The notes: a model not told the origin generated them from the sequence alone. Numbered from the stretch's first letter, positions 9,865 to 19,837 are shown. The stretch is DNA of 64,000 nt from JASLEW01 sp963732005 (GCA_963732005.1 CAVSXT010000005.1:1488001-1552000), one strand, 5' to 3'. Program-made: numbers and translations.

Positions 9865-10734
9865 GTGGACCTGCCGCCGCCGTCGCAGCCGAATTCCGCC
9901 GCCGATGCCGGCAGCGGCGGCATCCCGCCTGCCGAGCGGCAGGTCTCCCGCGAGAGCGGCGAGCCGCCACGCTGGGGCAAGGGGACGCAGAGCGACGGGG
10001 AAGGGGTCTTCCTGCGCGGGCCGCAACCCCGCGCTCACGAGCTCGCCCGCCTGCTGCGCATCGGCGCCGATTTCGTGCGCGGTGTCCGCGCCCTGCATTT
10101 CGTCGGTCCCTGCGTCACCGTCTTCGGCTCGGCCCGCTTCGGTCCGGATCACCGCTACTACGGCCTGGCGCGGGAGATGGGGCAACGCCTGGGCAAGGCG
10201 GGCTTCACCGTCATGACCGGCGGCGGCCCCGGCATCATGGAGGCCGCCAACCGCGGTGCCCGCGACGTCGGGGCGCGCTCGGTCGGCTGCAACATCGTGC
10301 TGCCGAAGGAACAGAGCCACAACGACTACCTGGACCTCTGGCTCGAGTTCCACTACTTCTTCGTCCGCAAGATGATGCTGGTCAAGTACTCCTATGCCTT
10401 CGTGGCGATGCCCGGAGGCTTCGGCACCATGGACGAGATCTTCGAGACCGCGACGCTGATCCAGACCGGCAAGATCCGCGACTTCCCGGTGGTGCTGATG
10501 GGGATCGATTTCTGGCGGCCGCTCCTCGACCTGTTCCGCGACAGCATGATCCCCGAGGCCACTATCTCGCCGGTCGACGTCGAGCGCCTGCTGATCACCG
10601 ACTCGCCCGAGGAGGCGATGAGCTGCATCATGGGCGCGGTGGGCGGCCTCGGGCTGGTGTGGCAGCCGCGGCCGCGCTGGTACCTCGGGGAGAAGCAGGC
10701 GGCCGCCGCGCCGGCGCCGCGCGACCGGCGCTAG
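9865..10734 (+). CDS. LOG-family Rossmann protein (TIGR00730-type)
   Basis: 289 residues. The PGGFGTMDEIFE motif (about 183-194) is the signature of LOG/lysine-decarboxylase-like phosphoribohydrolases, which release cytokinin-type bases or hydrolyse nucleoside monophosphates. The nucleotide-binding TVMTGGGPGIMEAANRGA segment (about 112-129) is also present. VTVFGSARF opens the Rossmann fold after a ~75-residue polar N-terminal extension that is Pro/Gly-rich and may be disordered. Many bacterial members are cytoplasmic AMP/pyrimidine nucleosidase-like enzymes; the true substrate here is unknown. Translation probably starts at GTG 9865 on a leaderless transcript. The TAG stop shares a CTAG with the stop of the convergent phoH-like gene. 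Confidence 0.85.
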   Translation: MDLPPPSQPNSAADAGSGGIPPAERQVSRESGEPPRWGKGTQSDGEGVFLRGPQPRAHELARLLRIGADFVRGVRALHFVGPCVTVFGSARFGPDHRYYGLAREMGQRLGKAGFTVMTGGGPGIMEAANRGARDVGARSVGCNIVLPKEQSHNDYLDLWLEFHYFFVRKMMLVKYSYAFVAMPGGFGTMDEIFETATLIQTGKIRDFPVVLMGIDFWRPLLDLFRDSMIPEATISPVDVERLLITDSPEEAMSCIMGAVGGLGLVWQPRPRWYLGEKQAAAAPAPRDRR

Positions 10735-12062
10735 AGCAGGCGGCTCGCCAGGTTGGCGAGCTCGGAGCGCTCGCCCTTCTCGAGGTTGACGTGGGTGTAG
10801 AGGGCGCTGCCCTTGGTGCGGTCGATGAGGTAGGAGAGGCCGTTGGTGTGGGCGTCGAGGTAGGGGGTGTCGATCTGGAAGATGTCGCCGGTCAGCACGA
10901 TCTTGGTGCGCTCGCCGGCGCGGGTGATGATGGTCTTGATCTCGTGCGGGGTCAGGTTCTGCGCCTCGTCGACGATGAAGATGACGTTCGAGAAGCTGCG
11001 GCCGCGGATGTAGGCGAGGGGCACGATGTGGAGCTTCTCGGTGTCGACCAGCTCCTCGACCCTGCGGTACTCGCGCTCCTTCTCGCCGTACTGGTTCTTG
11101 ATGATCGACAGGTTGTCCCACAGCGGCTGCATGTAGGGGTCGATCTTGGAATGGATGTCGCCGGGCAGGTAGCCGAGGTCGCGGTTGGACAGCGGCACGA
11201 TCGGCCGCGCCAGGTAGATCTGGCGGAACTGGCGCCGCTGCTCTAGGGCGCCGGCCAAGGCGAGCAGCGTCTTGCCGGTGCCGGCGGCGCCGGAGAGGGT
11301 GACCAGCGGCACGTCCTCGTTGAGCACCGCGTGCAGGGCGAAGGTCTGCTCGGCGTTGCGCGGCGAGATGCCGTAGGCGAGCGGCTTCGCCACGCGCTCG
11401 AGGCGGTCGCTGCGCGGGTTGTAGTAGGCGAGGCCCGAGTTGGAGCGGCTGCGCAGGATGAAGTACTGGTTGGGCAGCGGCCGCTCGTGCAGCAGGTCGT
11501 CGACCGCCAGCGCCTCGCCCCGGTAGAGGCGGTCGATGGTGGCCGGATCCGCGACCTCGATCTCGCTCTTGCCCTTGTAGAGGTGGTCGAGATCCTTGAT
11601 CTTGACCGTCTCGTAGTCCTCGGCGGTGAGGTTGAGGGCGCGCGCCTTGAGGCGCAGGTTGATGTCCTTGGTGACCAGCACCACCTTGCGGTCCGGCTCG
11701 CGCCGGGTGAGCGCCAGCGCGGCATTGAGGATCCGGTGGTCGGCCTTCTTGGCGCCGAACACCTCGGCCGAGTCGAGCGGCTGCGCGCTCTCCTCGGTGA
11801 GCACGCGGAAGCGGCCGTGCGCGGTGCCGTCGAGCGGGATCCATTCCGCCAGCAGGTTGCGGGTCGACAGGCGGTCGAGCTGGCGGATGAACTCGCGGGC
11901 GTTGAGGTTGAGGACCGAGTTGCCCTTCTTGAACTGGTCGAGCTCCTCGAGGACGGTGATGGGTACGGCGACGTCGTGCTCCTGGAAATTCAGGATGGCG
12001 TTGAAGTCGTAGAGGATGACGGAGGTGTCGAGGACGAAGATCTTGGGCAGTCTTCCCGGCAT
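10731..12062 (-). CDS. PIN-PhoH family ATPase (PhoH2-type)
   Basis: 443 residues with two domains. The N-terminal PIN-like RNase domain starts KIFVLDTSVILYD, with further acidic residues at EELDQF and DINLRLKA. The C-terminal PhoH ATPase has a Walker A GAAGTGKTLLAL (about 265) and a Walker B-like VIFIVDEAQN (about 362), then TGDIFQID. PhoH2-type proteins are ATP-dependent RNA helicase/RNases. ATG 12062 is chosen because it fits family starts (PKIFVLDTSV); GTG 12074 is in frame. It is convergent with the LOG gene and has no intergenic space. Regulation is not visible. Confidence 0.9.
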   Translation of the reverse strand: MPGRLPKIFVLDTSVILYDFNAILNFQEHDVAVPITVLEELDQFKKGNSVLNLNAREFIRQLDRLSTRNLLAEWIPLDGTAHGRFRVLTEESAQPLDSAEVFGAKKADHRILNAALALTRREPDRKVVLVTKDINLRLKARALNLTAEDYETVKIKDLDHLYKGKSEIEVADPATIDRLYRGEALAVDDLLHERPLPNQYFILRSRSNSGLAYYNPRSDRLERVAKPLAYGISPRNAEQTFALHAVLNEDVPLVTLSGAAGTGKTLLALAGALEQRRQFRQIYLARPIVPLSNRDLGYLPGDIHSKIDPYMQPLWDNLSIIKNQYGEKEREYRRVEELVDTEKLHIVPLAYIRGRSFSNVIFIVDEAQNLTPHEIKTIITRAGERTKIVLTGDIFQIDTPYLDAHTNGLSYLIDRTKGSALYTHVNLEKGERSELANLASRLL

Positions 12063-12169
12063 AGGCTCTGACACAGGCTAACCCGCCGACCCTGGCCGGA
12101 GCAAGGCCCGGTTCGGGGCTGGCCTGGGCGAGGTGGCGGTGTCCCAAGGACACCAGGTGGCGAGGTCGC

Positions 12170-12197
12170 TTGCGCCGGCGGCGGCGGCGTGCACAAT
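12170..12197 (+). promoter_or_regulatory. Candidate leaderless promoter of the EamA gene
   Basis: TTGCGC (12170-12175) and CACAAT (12192-12197) are separated by 16 nt. CACAAT is followed by six bases and GTG 12204, the same arrangement as before the LOG and BON genes. No Shine-Dalgarno is present. Confidence 0.4.
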
Positions 12198-12203
12198 GGC
12201 GGC

Positions 12204-13268
12204 GTGCGCGATGCAGGCTCGGCGGGATCGGCGTCGGCGGCGGCGGGCGGGGAGCGGCAGCCGCCGCGGCGCCGGGCGCTGGCGCCGCGGCTCGAGCTGC
12301 TGGCCGCCGCCGCCCTGTTCTCGACCGGTGGCGCCGCCATCAAGGCGGTCCACGTCGCGGGCTGGCCGGTCGCCTGTATGCGCTCGGCCATCGCCGCCGC
12401 CGCGCTGCTGGCGGCGCTGCCGCAGGTGCGCCGGCGCCCCACCTGGCGGATGCTGGCCGTCGCCGCCTGCTATGCGGCGACGATGATCCTGTTCGTGCAG
12501 TCCAACAAGCTCACCACCGCCGCGAGCTCGATCTATCTGCAGGCCACGGCGCCGCTGTTCGTGCTGCTGCTCGGCCCCTGGTTGCTGGGCGAGCGCAGCC
12601 GGCGCGGCGATCTGCTGTCGATGGCGGCCATCGCCCTGGGCCTGCTGCTGTTGGTGGCGGGGCTCGAGCCGGCGTCCGCCACCGCCCCCGAGCCCTTGCG
12701 CGGCAACCTCCTTGCCGCTCTGTCCGGCCTGACCTGGGCGTTGACCATCATGGGATTGCGCGGATTGAGCCGCGGCGGCGGGGTGCCGGTTGGGGCGGCG
12801 GCGGAGGCGGTGGCTGGGGCGCTGGCTGGGGCGCCGGTGGGGGCGCCGGCAGAGGCGTCGATGGGAATGCCGGCAGGGGCGGCGGCGGCGCCGGGGGGCG
12901 ATGCCCTGATCGCGGCCTTCTGGGGCAACGTGCTGGCGGCCGCCGCGGCGCTGCCGTTCGCCCTGCCGCTGCCGGCGGCCCGCGCCGCCGACTGGCTGGT
13001 GCTCGGTTTCCTGGGCCTGTTCCAGATCGCGCTCGCCTACGTGCTGCTGGCGCGCGGCATCGGCGGCGTGCCGGCGCTCGAGGCCTCGCTGCTGCTGCTG
13101 CTCGAGCCGGTGCTGAATCCGGTCTGGGCATGGCTGGTGCACGGCGAGCGCGTCGGCCCGCGGGTGCTCGCGGGCGGCGCCCTGATCCTCGCCGCGACGC
13201 TGCTCAACAGCTGGCACGACGCCCGCCTGGCGGCGCGCGAGCGCGGCCGGGAGGCGAGGATGCGGTGA
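12204..13268 (+). CDS. EamA/DMT-family membrane transporter
   Basis: 354 residues with about ten hydrophobic segments in two repeats, as in drug/metabolite transporters (RhaT/EamA). The first repeat includes LFSTGGAAIKAV, VQSNKLTTAASSIYLQATAP and LLLVAGL. The second includes WGNVLAAAAALPFALPL, LARGIGGVPALEAS and LLLEPVLNPVWAWLVHGE, the typical end of an EamA domain. Between the repeats (about 190-230) is a G-strand-biased low-complexity insert rich in Ala, Gly and Pro with copies of GAPxGAPAEA, absent from most homologues. The substrate is unknown. GTG 12204 is chosen because of the -10 box six bases upstream. Confidence 0.85.
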   Translation: MRDAGSAGSASAAAGGERQPPRRRALAPRLELLAAAALFSTGGAAIKAVHVAGWPVACMRSAIAAAALLAALPQVRRRPTWRMLAVAACYAATMILFVQSNKLTTAASSIYLQATAPLFVLLLGPWLLGERSRRGDLLSMAAIALGLLLLVAGLEPASATAPEPLRGNLLAALSGLTWALTIMGLRGLSRGGGVPVGAAAEAVAGALAGAPVGAPAEASMGMPAGAAAAPGGDALIAAFWGNVLAAAAALPFALPLPAARAADWLVLGFLGLFQIALAYVLLARGIGGVPALEASLLLLLEPVLNPVWAWLVHGERVGPRVLAGGALILAATLLNSWHDARLAARERGREARMR

Positions 13269-13274
13269 TTACGG

Positions 13275-13309
13275 GGCCTATTCGCCGCAGAATATGCGGT
13301 GAATAGGTC
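13275..13309. terminator. Bidirectional hairpin between convergent genes
   Basis: CCTATTCGCCGCA (13277-13289), loop GAATA, TGCGGTGAATAGG (13295-13307): a 13-bp stem with one G-U pair, extendable outward by about two pairs. It sits in the 46-bp gap between the EamA stop (13268) and the Asp-box protein stop (13315). No long U-run follows. Confidence 0.6.
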
Positions 13310-13314
13310 GAGAC

Positions 13315-15372
13315 CTACTCGAAATAGCCGTTGACGTCGAGGATCAGGTGCACCGCGCCGAGCGAGTCGAGCTGGGCGGTGAAGTTGCCGCCGCCCAGGA
13401 AGAGGACGGCGTTGTTGGCCAGGGTGCGGCCCGTCGGGTAGTTGATGACGCTGGTGAGCGGGGTGGCGGTGCCGCCCGGGAAGAGCCGGATGTCGCCCGC
13501 GGCGCCGCCGCCGGTGACCGTGACGTTGGCCGAGATCGCCCGCGCGGTCGTGGGGACGCCGCAGGTGCCGGCGCTGTCGAAGGTGCGGGCGGCGTTGGGC
13601 GCCAGCTTCGGGCCGCCCAGCGGACCGGCGGCATTGCGGGTGTCGATGACGCGGCAGGGGGCCAGGGTGAAGAACTTGAGCGGCACCCCGGGCGCCGCCA
13701 CCTTGTAGAAGACCGGATCGACGTTCGAGGTTGACCTGCCGAACGCGGCGCCGTTGGCCGGGAAGGCTGCATAAAAGGTGTTACCCACCGCCTTGACCTG
13801 CTGGTAGTCGCCGAGCACCCGCTGCCGCCGGTCGCCGTTGTCGTTGGCCGGCGACAGGAAGGTGACCAGCGTCTGATCGTTCCAGGTCGCGCCGTGATCG
13901 GCGCTGGTGGCGAAGTGGGTGGCGAACTGCGGGAAGCCGCTGACCATGCCGTTGTAGACGTCGTAGAGCACGCCGACCGCGCCGTTCTGAGCCACCGCGA
14001 CCGACGGCAGGGCGGTCTGCACCTGGCCGGTCAGGAAGGTCGTCTGCGCCACCATCAGCCCGCCGGCGCCGTCGGCGGTGAGCCGGGAGACGCTCAGGCG
14101 GTTGTTGCCGGTGGCGCCGTCGCGAGTGTGAAAGGCGTAGTAGAGATCGCCGTTGCCGGGGTCGACCGCGATCGCCTCCGAGCCGCCGAGCAGGGCGTTG
14201 ACGGTGCCGAACTTCTCGACGTGGCTGTGGCAGGAGGTCGGCGCCTGGTTGGGGTCGTCCGGCCAGCCCTCGTCGGACTGCTGCACGGAGACGACCAGGC
14301 TGGTGGCGTTGTCGAGCGTCCACGTCTGCCCGTGGTCGGCGGAGCGCGATAGGCGAAAGGTCAGGTTCTTCGCGCAGTCGCCGGTGTCGAGGCTGACGAC
14401 GTCCTCCCAGGCCGCATACACCGTGCCGCTGTTGGGGTCGGTGGCGACGCGGATGGCGCCGCTGGCGAGAAAGCCGGTGCCGGAGGAGGTGCCGACGATC
14501 ACGTCCTGGCTCGCCGGAAAGCTGGGCGGGCTGGCGCCGAGCGACACCGCGACGTGGTCGGCCGGCGGGCTGGCGCCGTAGTCGGTGTAGGCGACGTAGA
14601 CGTCGTCCTGGGAGGCGAGATCGGGGTCGCGATCGACCATCAGCCAGGGCTGGTCGGAAAAGGTGGTGTGGCTGGTGTCGGCGGCGACGCCGGCGCTGGT
14701 CAGCCATTGCCAGGCGCTGGTGGAGGTGGGGTCGGTGGTGCTGCCGCTCCAGGTCGGCTCGTCGGAGTTGCCGATGCCGAGGACGGTCCCGAAGAGGATC
14801 GGCGAGCTCCTGCCGTAATCGAAGGTCTGGTCGCAGGGGCAGCCGCTGGCGTCAGGCTGGCCGGGCGGCGCGCTCAGGGTGAGCTGCTTGGCCCAGGTGA
14901 TGCCGCCGTCGGTCGACACCCAGAGGGGGGCGAAGCTGCCCCAGCCGCCGGAGAAGGCGCTCACCGTGATGTGGTTGGGGTTGTTCGGATCGACGGCGAT
15001 CGAGGTCTCCTGGTCGCCGAAGGTGTCGCTGGCGCCGAGGCCTGCGGCGACCACCAGGTCCACCATGGTGCCGGCGACGACCGTCTGGGTGATCGCCTGC
15101 TGGTCCTCGCCGGGGACCAGGGGCCGCTGGTAGGAGGTGCGGTCCGGGGGCGCGTCGCCCGGCCGCTCGGGCGGGCCGGCCGGCACGCCCATGGCCCGCG
15201 CCGAAGGCAACGCCGCGACCGCCGCGGGCGCCGGTTGGGCCACGGCGCCCGGCGGCAGCACGAGCCAGGCCAGCAGCGCCGGCCAGGCCAGCAACGCCGG
15301 CAGCGCCAGCGCGAGCGCGCGAGCGCGGTTGGTGACGGCAGGCGGACCCAGCCGAACGCATCGATGCCTCAT
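13315..15372 (-). CDS. Secreted Asp-box (sialidase-like beta-propeller) protein with CRVIDTR C-terminal module
   Basis: 685 residues. A signal peptide (ALALALPALLAWPALLAWL) is followed by a propeller with Asp-box motifs SxDxGxxW: STDGGITW, SADHGQTW and SADHGATW. DPNNPNHITVSAF and IAVDPGNGDLYYAF are further blade repeats. Asp boxes occur in sialidases and other exported beta-propellers; catalytic Arg/Tyr residues of a true sialidase could not be confirmed. The last ~115 residues form the CRVIDTRN...GPLGGP...NGYFE module shared with the metzincin at 34.4 kb, probably a sorting or anchoring domain. ATG 15372 has GAGGGG upstream. Role unknown. Confidence 0.8.
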   Translation of the reverse strand: MRHRCVRLGPPAVTNRARALALALPALLAWPALLAWLVLPPGAVAQPAPAAVAALPSARAMGVPAGPPERPGDAPPDRTSYQRPLVPGEDQQAITQTVVAGTMVDLVVAAGLGASDTFGDQETSIAVDPNNPNHITVSAFSGGWGSFAPLWVSTDGGITWAKQLTLSAPPGQPDASGCPCDQTFDYGRSSPILFGTVLGIGNSDEPTWSGSTTDPTSTSAWQWLTSAGVAADTSHTTFSDQPWLMVDRDPDLASQDDVYVAYTDYGASPPADHVAVSLGASPPSFPASQDVIVGTSSGTGFLASGAIRVATDPNSGTVYAAWEDVVSLDTGDCAKNLTFRLSRSADHGQTWTLDNATSLVVSVQQSDEGWPDDPNQAPTSCHSHVEKFGTVNALLGGSEAIAVDPGNGDLYYAFHTRDGATGNNRLSVSRLTADGAGGLMVAQTTFLTGQVQTALPSVAVAQNGAVGVLYDVYNGMVSGFPQFATHFATSADHGATWNDQTLVTFLSPANDNGDRRQRVLGDYQQVKAVGNTFYAAFPANGAAFGRSTSNVDPVFYKVAAPGVPLKFFTLAPCRVIDTRNAAGPLGGPKLAPNAARTFDSAGTCGVPTTARAISANVTVTGGGAAGDIRLFPGGTATPLTSVINYPTGRTLANNAVLFLGGGNFTAQLDSLGAVHLILDVNGYFE

Positions 15373-15537
15373 CCTGGATTCCCCTCTCGGCTCCCGTGGC
15401 GGTGGTTGGCCCACAGTCTACCATCGAGGACTTGGAGCGCCGGAGCGTGGCCGGATTCCGGGAAATGCCGCGGGCGGGCGGGCGCCGGCGATCGGCGCCG
15501 CCTGGTCTGGCGGCGCGGGAGGGATCGGGCGGGCTTG

Positions 15538-18374
15538 CTACGCCATGCCCCAGCTGCGCTTCATCGCGGCGGTGATCGACTGCTTGACGGTGCTCAGCTC
15601 TCGCCAGGGGTCGGCGGCGAGGCTCGCGAGGCGCTCGGGGAGGTTGCTGACGGTGAAGGTGTCGGCGCGCACGTCGCCGGCGAGCTCCTCCCAGGCGAGC
15701 GGCGTCGAGACCGGGGCGCCCGAACGCGAACGGCAGGAGTAGGCGGCGATCGAGGTGGCGCCGCGGCTGTTGCGCAGGTAGTCGACGTAGATCCGGCCTT
15801 GCCGCCGCGCCTTGAGCGGGTTGGCGGTGTAGCGGTCGGGCCGGCTGGCCACCAGGCCGTCGACCACCGCGCGGGTGAAGGCCTTGAGCTCGTCCCAGGT
15901 GTGCCGGCGGGCCAGCGGCAGCACCACGTGCAGCCCCTTGCCGCCGGTGGTCTTGAGGAAGCTGCGCAGGCCGGTCGCAGCCAGCAGGTCGCGCACCTCG
16001 ATCGCCGCCTCGACGACGCGCTCCCAGGGCAGCCCGACGTCGGGGTCGAGATCGAGCACCGCGTAGTCGGGGCGCTCGACCTGGTCGCGGTGCGCGCCCC
16101 AGACGTGCACCTCGAGCACTCCCATCTGGACCAGTGACACCAGGCCGGCCGGCGAGTCCACCGCGGCGTAGGACACCGTCTTGCCGCCCTCCTCGATCGG
16201 GACGCGGAGCACGGGCTCGGGGAACTGCGGGGTGAGGTGCTTCTGGTAGAAGCATTCGCCCCCCTGCCCGTCTGGGCAGCGCACCAGGACGAGCGGGCGG
16301 CCGGCGAGGATGGGCAGGATCCAATCGGCGATGCGCTCGTAGTAGACGGCCAGGTCGAGCTTGGTGAGCCCAACGCCGGGAAACAGCACCTTGTCGGGGT
16401 GGGTGAGCCGCACGCCGGCAACCGCCGTCACCCCGGCGCGGCCGGATCGCGCCGGGCCGGCCCGGCGCGCCATCGCCGCAGTGGCGTGGGTGGCCGTCGC
16501 GGTCTTCGCGGTGGTCGCCGCGGGGGCGCGGCGGGCCGGGGGCTCGGCCGCTGCCGGCAGCGCCGCGGGCAGCTCGCGCCGGACTTCGTGGGCGTCCTTG
16601 TCCTCCCGCAGCCCCTGGTAGGCGGGATGGCGCAGGTTGCCGTCGCGGGTCCACTCGGAGAACGCCACCTCGCAGACCAGCCGCGGCGCCACCCAGTGGG
16701 CGCCGCGGGCTTCCGCCCCGCGCGGCGGATTGGCGAACGCCGGCGTCCGGCGCTCGAGCCGTTCGAGGCGGCGGCGGAGGTCGAGCAGCACCGCCGCGGT
16801 GAAGCCGGTGCCGACCTTGCCGGCGTAGACCAGCCGCTCCCCTTCGTAGACGCCCAGCAGCAGGGCGCCGAGGCCGGCCCGCGCGCCCTCGGGATCGGTG
16901 AAGCCGCCGATCACCATCTCCTGGCGCTGCAGGCACTTGACCTTGAGCCACTGCTTGCTGCGGCCGGCGTGGTAGGGCCGGTCCGCGCGCTTGGAGACGA
17001 TGCCCTCGAGGCCGTAGCCGCAGGCGTGGCGGAAGAAGTCCTCTCCCTTGCCGGCGACGTGGTCGCTGAACCGGATCGTGCCGTCGCCGTCGCCGTCCCG
17101 GCCCCCGATCGCCGCCGCGAGCAGGCGGCGCAAGGCCTCCTTGCGGGCGGCCAGCGGCGCCGGGCGGAGGTCGTAGCCGTCCAGGTAGAGCAGGTCGAAG
17201 ACGAAGTAGACCATGGCGCCGCCATCGGCGCCGGCGGCGCCGCCATCGCCGATGGACTCCTGCAGCGCCTGGAAGCTGGTCTTGCCGTCGGGCCGCAGCA
17301 CGGTGACCTCGCCATCCAGCACCGCGGTCTCTACCGGCAGCCGCGCGGCGGCCGCCGCCGCCGGCGCGAAGCGGTCGCTCCAATCCTTGCCGTGGCGGGT
17401 GAGCAGGCGCGCCCTGCCCCCCTTGATCTCGCAGATCGCCCGGTAGCCGTCGAGCTTGATCTCGTGCAGCCACTCGGCGCCCGCCGGCGGGGTGGCGACC
17501 AGGGTCGCGAGCTCGGGCGCGACGGTGCGCGGCAGCGCGCCACGGCGCGCCCCGGGCACCTCGCTCGCCAGGCCGGCCGGGAGGCGCCCCGGCCCGGCCC
17601 GGCCGCTCGCGGCGGTCTTGCCGGCGGCCGCCGGTCCGGCCTTGGCGGCGCGCCGCCTGCCGGCAGTCTTGGCGGCGCGCCGCTTGCCGGCAGTCTTGGC
17701 GAGGCGCCGCTTGCCGGCGCCAAGGGCGGCATCCCGAACCAGCTCGGTCGCACCGTCCGCTCCCCACACCCGCGGCGGGTCGGCGGCGATCTCCTCGATG
17801 GTCTGGCCGCTCGCGACGCTCGCCGTCTGCTCGCGCACCACCGCGTCGGCGCTGCCGGGAAGGGCGGTGGCGTCGTTCTCCTTGATCAGCAGCCAGTTCT
17901 CCCGATTCTCGCCGGCGCGGGCGCCGTGCATGCGCACCAGGGTCCAGCCGCCGCGCAGCTTGTCGCCCGCCAGCTCGAGCTTGAGCTTGCCCGCCTGCCA
18001 GGCGGCCAGCGGCTCGCCTTCCTGCGAGCTCCAGGTGCCGCGGTCCCACAGCAGCACGGTGCCGCCGCCGTATTCGCCGGCCGGAATGATGCCCTCGAAG
18101 CCGCCATATTCGATGGGATGGTCTTCGACCTGCACCGCCAGGCGCTTCTCGTGCGGGTCGAGGCTTGGACCCTTGGGCACCGCCCAGCTCTTGAGCACCC
18201 CATCCATCTCCAGGCGGAAGTCGTAGTGCAGGTTGCGCGCGGCGTGTTTCTGGATCACGAACCCAAGGGCGGCGGCCGGGCGCCGGCCCCGCCCGCGGCG
18301 GCGGGGGGCGGCGCGCCCGCCGGCTCCGGCGTGCGCGAGAAGTCCCGCTTGCGGCGGTATTTTTCGAGGGCCAC
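15538..18374 (-). CDS. ligD: Multidomain ATP-dependent DNA ligase LigD, frame broken near the N-terminus
   Basis: NHEJ ligase/polymerase. Domain order: 3'-phosphoesterase (VIQKHAARNLHYDFRLEMDG, near 18250-17900), an Ala/Lys-rich linker, ligase (EIKLDGYRA with the adenylated Lys, SKRADRPYHAGRSKQWLKVK), and primase-polymerase at the C-terminus (LTHPDKVLFPG, LDLDPDVGLPW carrying the DxD metal site). The family N-terminus LEKYRRKRDFSRTPEPAG is encoded from GTG 18374 but in another frame. The frames meet in a C-rich stretch at about 18258-18300, consistent with one missing base. Without the shift translation could only start near 18258. GTG 18374 lies 4 nt after the Ku stop, so Ku and LigD form one operon. 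With correction the protein is about 945 residues, a normal length. Confidence 0.93.
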
Positions 18375-18378
18375 GGGC

Positions 18379-19356
18379 TCAGCCGCTCCGCCTGGCGGCG
18401 CGCCGATGGCTGGCCGCCGGGGAGGCCGCCCTGGTTGCCGGCCTGGTGGCCGGCCGGCGCGCCGGCGGCGGCGGCGGTTTGCGGGCACGGCCGGCCGGCG
18501 CCGAGGCCGGCTTTGCCGCTGCCGGTCGCGGCCCGCCGCGGCGGCGGCCGGCAGCCTTCGCGGGGCTCGCCTTGCCGTCTCCGAGGCTGCGCTGCAGCAG
18601 CGACATCAGGTCCACCACCTTGCCGCGCGCCGGCCGGCGGGGCGCCGGCTTGGCCGCGCCCGCCGCGAGCTGGCCGGCGGCGACACGGGCGTCGATGAGG
18701 GCCTTCAGGTCGACGCGGTAGTCGTCGCGGTAGCGCTCCGGGTCCCAGCGGTCGACCATCGCCTCGACCAGCCGCTCCGCCAGCCGCAGCTCCTTGTCGG
18801 TCAACCCCTGCTTGCCTGCCGGCAGGTCGAGCTCCGAGGCGTCGCCCAGCTCGTCCTGGAAGCGCATCAGCTCGAGCACGATGGCGTCGCCCGCCGGCAC
18901 CATCGCCGCGAGATGCTGGCGGGTGCGGATCACCATCTTGGCGATCCCCGCCTTGCCGCTGTGCCGCAGGGTCTCGCGCAGCAGGGCGTAGCTCTTGGTC
19001 GCCTGGCGCTCGGGCACCAGGAAATACGGCTTCTCGAAGTAGACCGGGCTGATCTCGGCGAGGTCCACGAAGTCGATGATCTCGATCGTCTGGGTGCTCG
19101 CGGGGTTGGCGCTCCTGAGGTCGTCGTCGGAGAGGACGACGTAGCGGTGGGGCTCGAACTCGAAGCCGCGCACCGTGTCCTCCCAGCGCACCTCCTTGCC
19201 GCTCTTGGCGTTGAGGCGCTGGTAGTGGATCGGCGTCAGGTCGCGGCGGTCGAGCAGGTTGAAATGCAGCTCCTTGCTCTTCTCGGCGGTGTGCAGGCCG
19301 ACGGGGATGTTGACCAGCCCGAAGGTGATGCTGCCTTTCCAGATCGATCGTGCCAT
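18379..19356 (-). CDS. ku: Ku, DNA-end-binding NHEJ protein
   Basis: 325 residues. It starts MARSIWKGSITFGLVNIPVG, the family's canonical N-terminus, then HFNLLDRRDLTPIHYQRLN and VLSDDDLRSANPASTQTIEI. The Ku core ends at about residue 255. It is followed by a Lys/Arg/Ala/Pro-rich tail (about 70 residues), typical of DNA-binding bacterial Ku C-termini. Homodimers encircle DNA ends and recruit LigD. GAGGAA lies about 10 nt before ATG 19356. It is the first gene of the ku-ligD operon and is divergent from a BON lipoprotein. Confidence 0.95.
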   Translation of the reverse strand: MARSIWKGSITFGLVNIPVGLHTAEKSKELHFNLLDRRDLTPIHYQRLNAKSGKEVRWEDTVRGFEFEPHRYVVLSDDDLRSANPASTQTIEIIDFVDLAEISPVYFEKPYFLVPERQATKSYALLRETLRHSGKAGIAKMVIRTRQHLAAMVPAGDAIVLELMRFQDELGDASELDLPAGKQGLTDKELRLAERLVEAMVDRWDPERYRDDYRVDLKALIDARVAAGQLAAGAAKPAPRRPARGKVVDLMSLLQRSLGDGKASPAKAAGRRRGGPRPAAAKPASAPAGRARKPPPPPARRPATRPATRAASPAASHRRAARRSG

Positions 19357-19423
19357 GGCGACATTCTTCCTCGCGGGCGAGGAGAGCGCAAGATTCGTGC
19401 CGCTGTCGCCGCTGCCGTTGCAG

Positions 19424-19429
19424 TACCAT
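19424..19429 (+). promoter_or_regulatory. TACCAT -10-like box six bases before GTG
   Basis: TACCAT is followed by six bases and GTG 19436, the probable start of the BON lipoprotein. The gap to the divergent ku gene is only 79 bp, so the promoters of both genes must lie close together or overlap. Confidence 0.4.
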
Positions 19430-19435
19430 CTTCGC

Positions 19436-19837
19436 GTGAACCGACCTGGGAGAGTCGTCCTGCTTTGCGGCTTCGCCCTGGCCTGCCTGGCCGCCGGCGG
19501 CTGCGGCCGGGCGCCTCGGGGCAGCCGGACCGCGGCCGGTCCGAGCCCGCGTCCGACGGCCGCCGTCAAGGACGTCGAGATCCGGGAAGATCCGGTGAAG
19601 ACCGGCGTCGCGGCCGGCGACGCCGCGCTGGCCGGCCAGGTGCGGGCGCGGCTGGCCGGCGAGCCGCTGCTGCGGACGGCGCGCATCGAGGTGGACGCCG
19701 AGGCGGGTCGGGTGACGCTGTGGGGTCATGCCGCCAGCGCCGAGCAGCGCGCCGCCGCCGCGGACGCGGCACGGCGCAGCCGGGGCGTCACCTCGGTGGT
19801 CAATCTCGTCAAGGTGGACGAGCGCCCGGGCGGGTAG
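19436..19837 (+). CDS. BON-domain lipoprotein
   Basis: 133 residues. A signal sequence (VVLLCGFALACLAAGGC) ends in a lipobox-like LAAGGC with Cys near residue 23. One BON domain follows (about 60-130: ALAGQVRARLAGEPLL, RVTLWGHAASAEQ, GVTSVVNLVKV). BON domains bind phospholipid and occur in OsmY-like envelope proteins. No Shine-Dalgarno; GTG 19436 lies six bases after a -10-like box. It precedes a second BON gene by 106 bp, so the two may serve the same envelope role. Confidence 0.75.
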   Translation: MNRPGRVVLLCGFALACLAAGGCGRAPRGSRTAAGPSPRPTAAVKDVEIREDPVKTGVAAGDAALAGQVRARLAGEPLLRTARIEVDAEAGRVTLWGHAASAEQRAAAADAARRSRGVTSVVNLVKVDERPGG

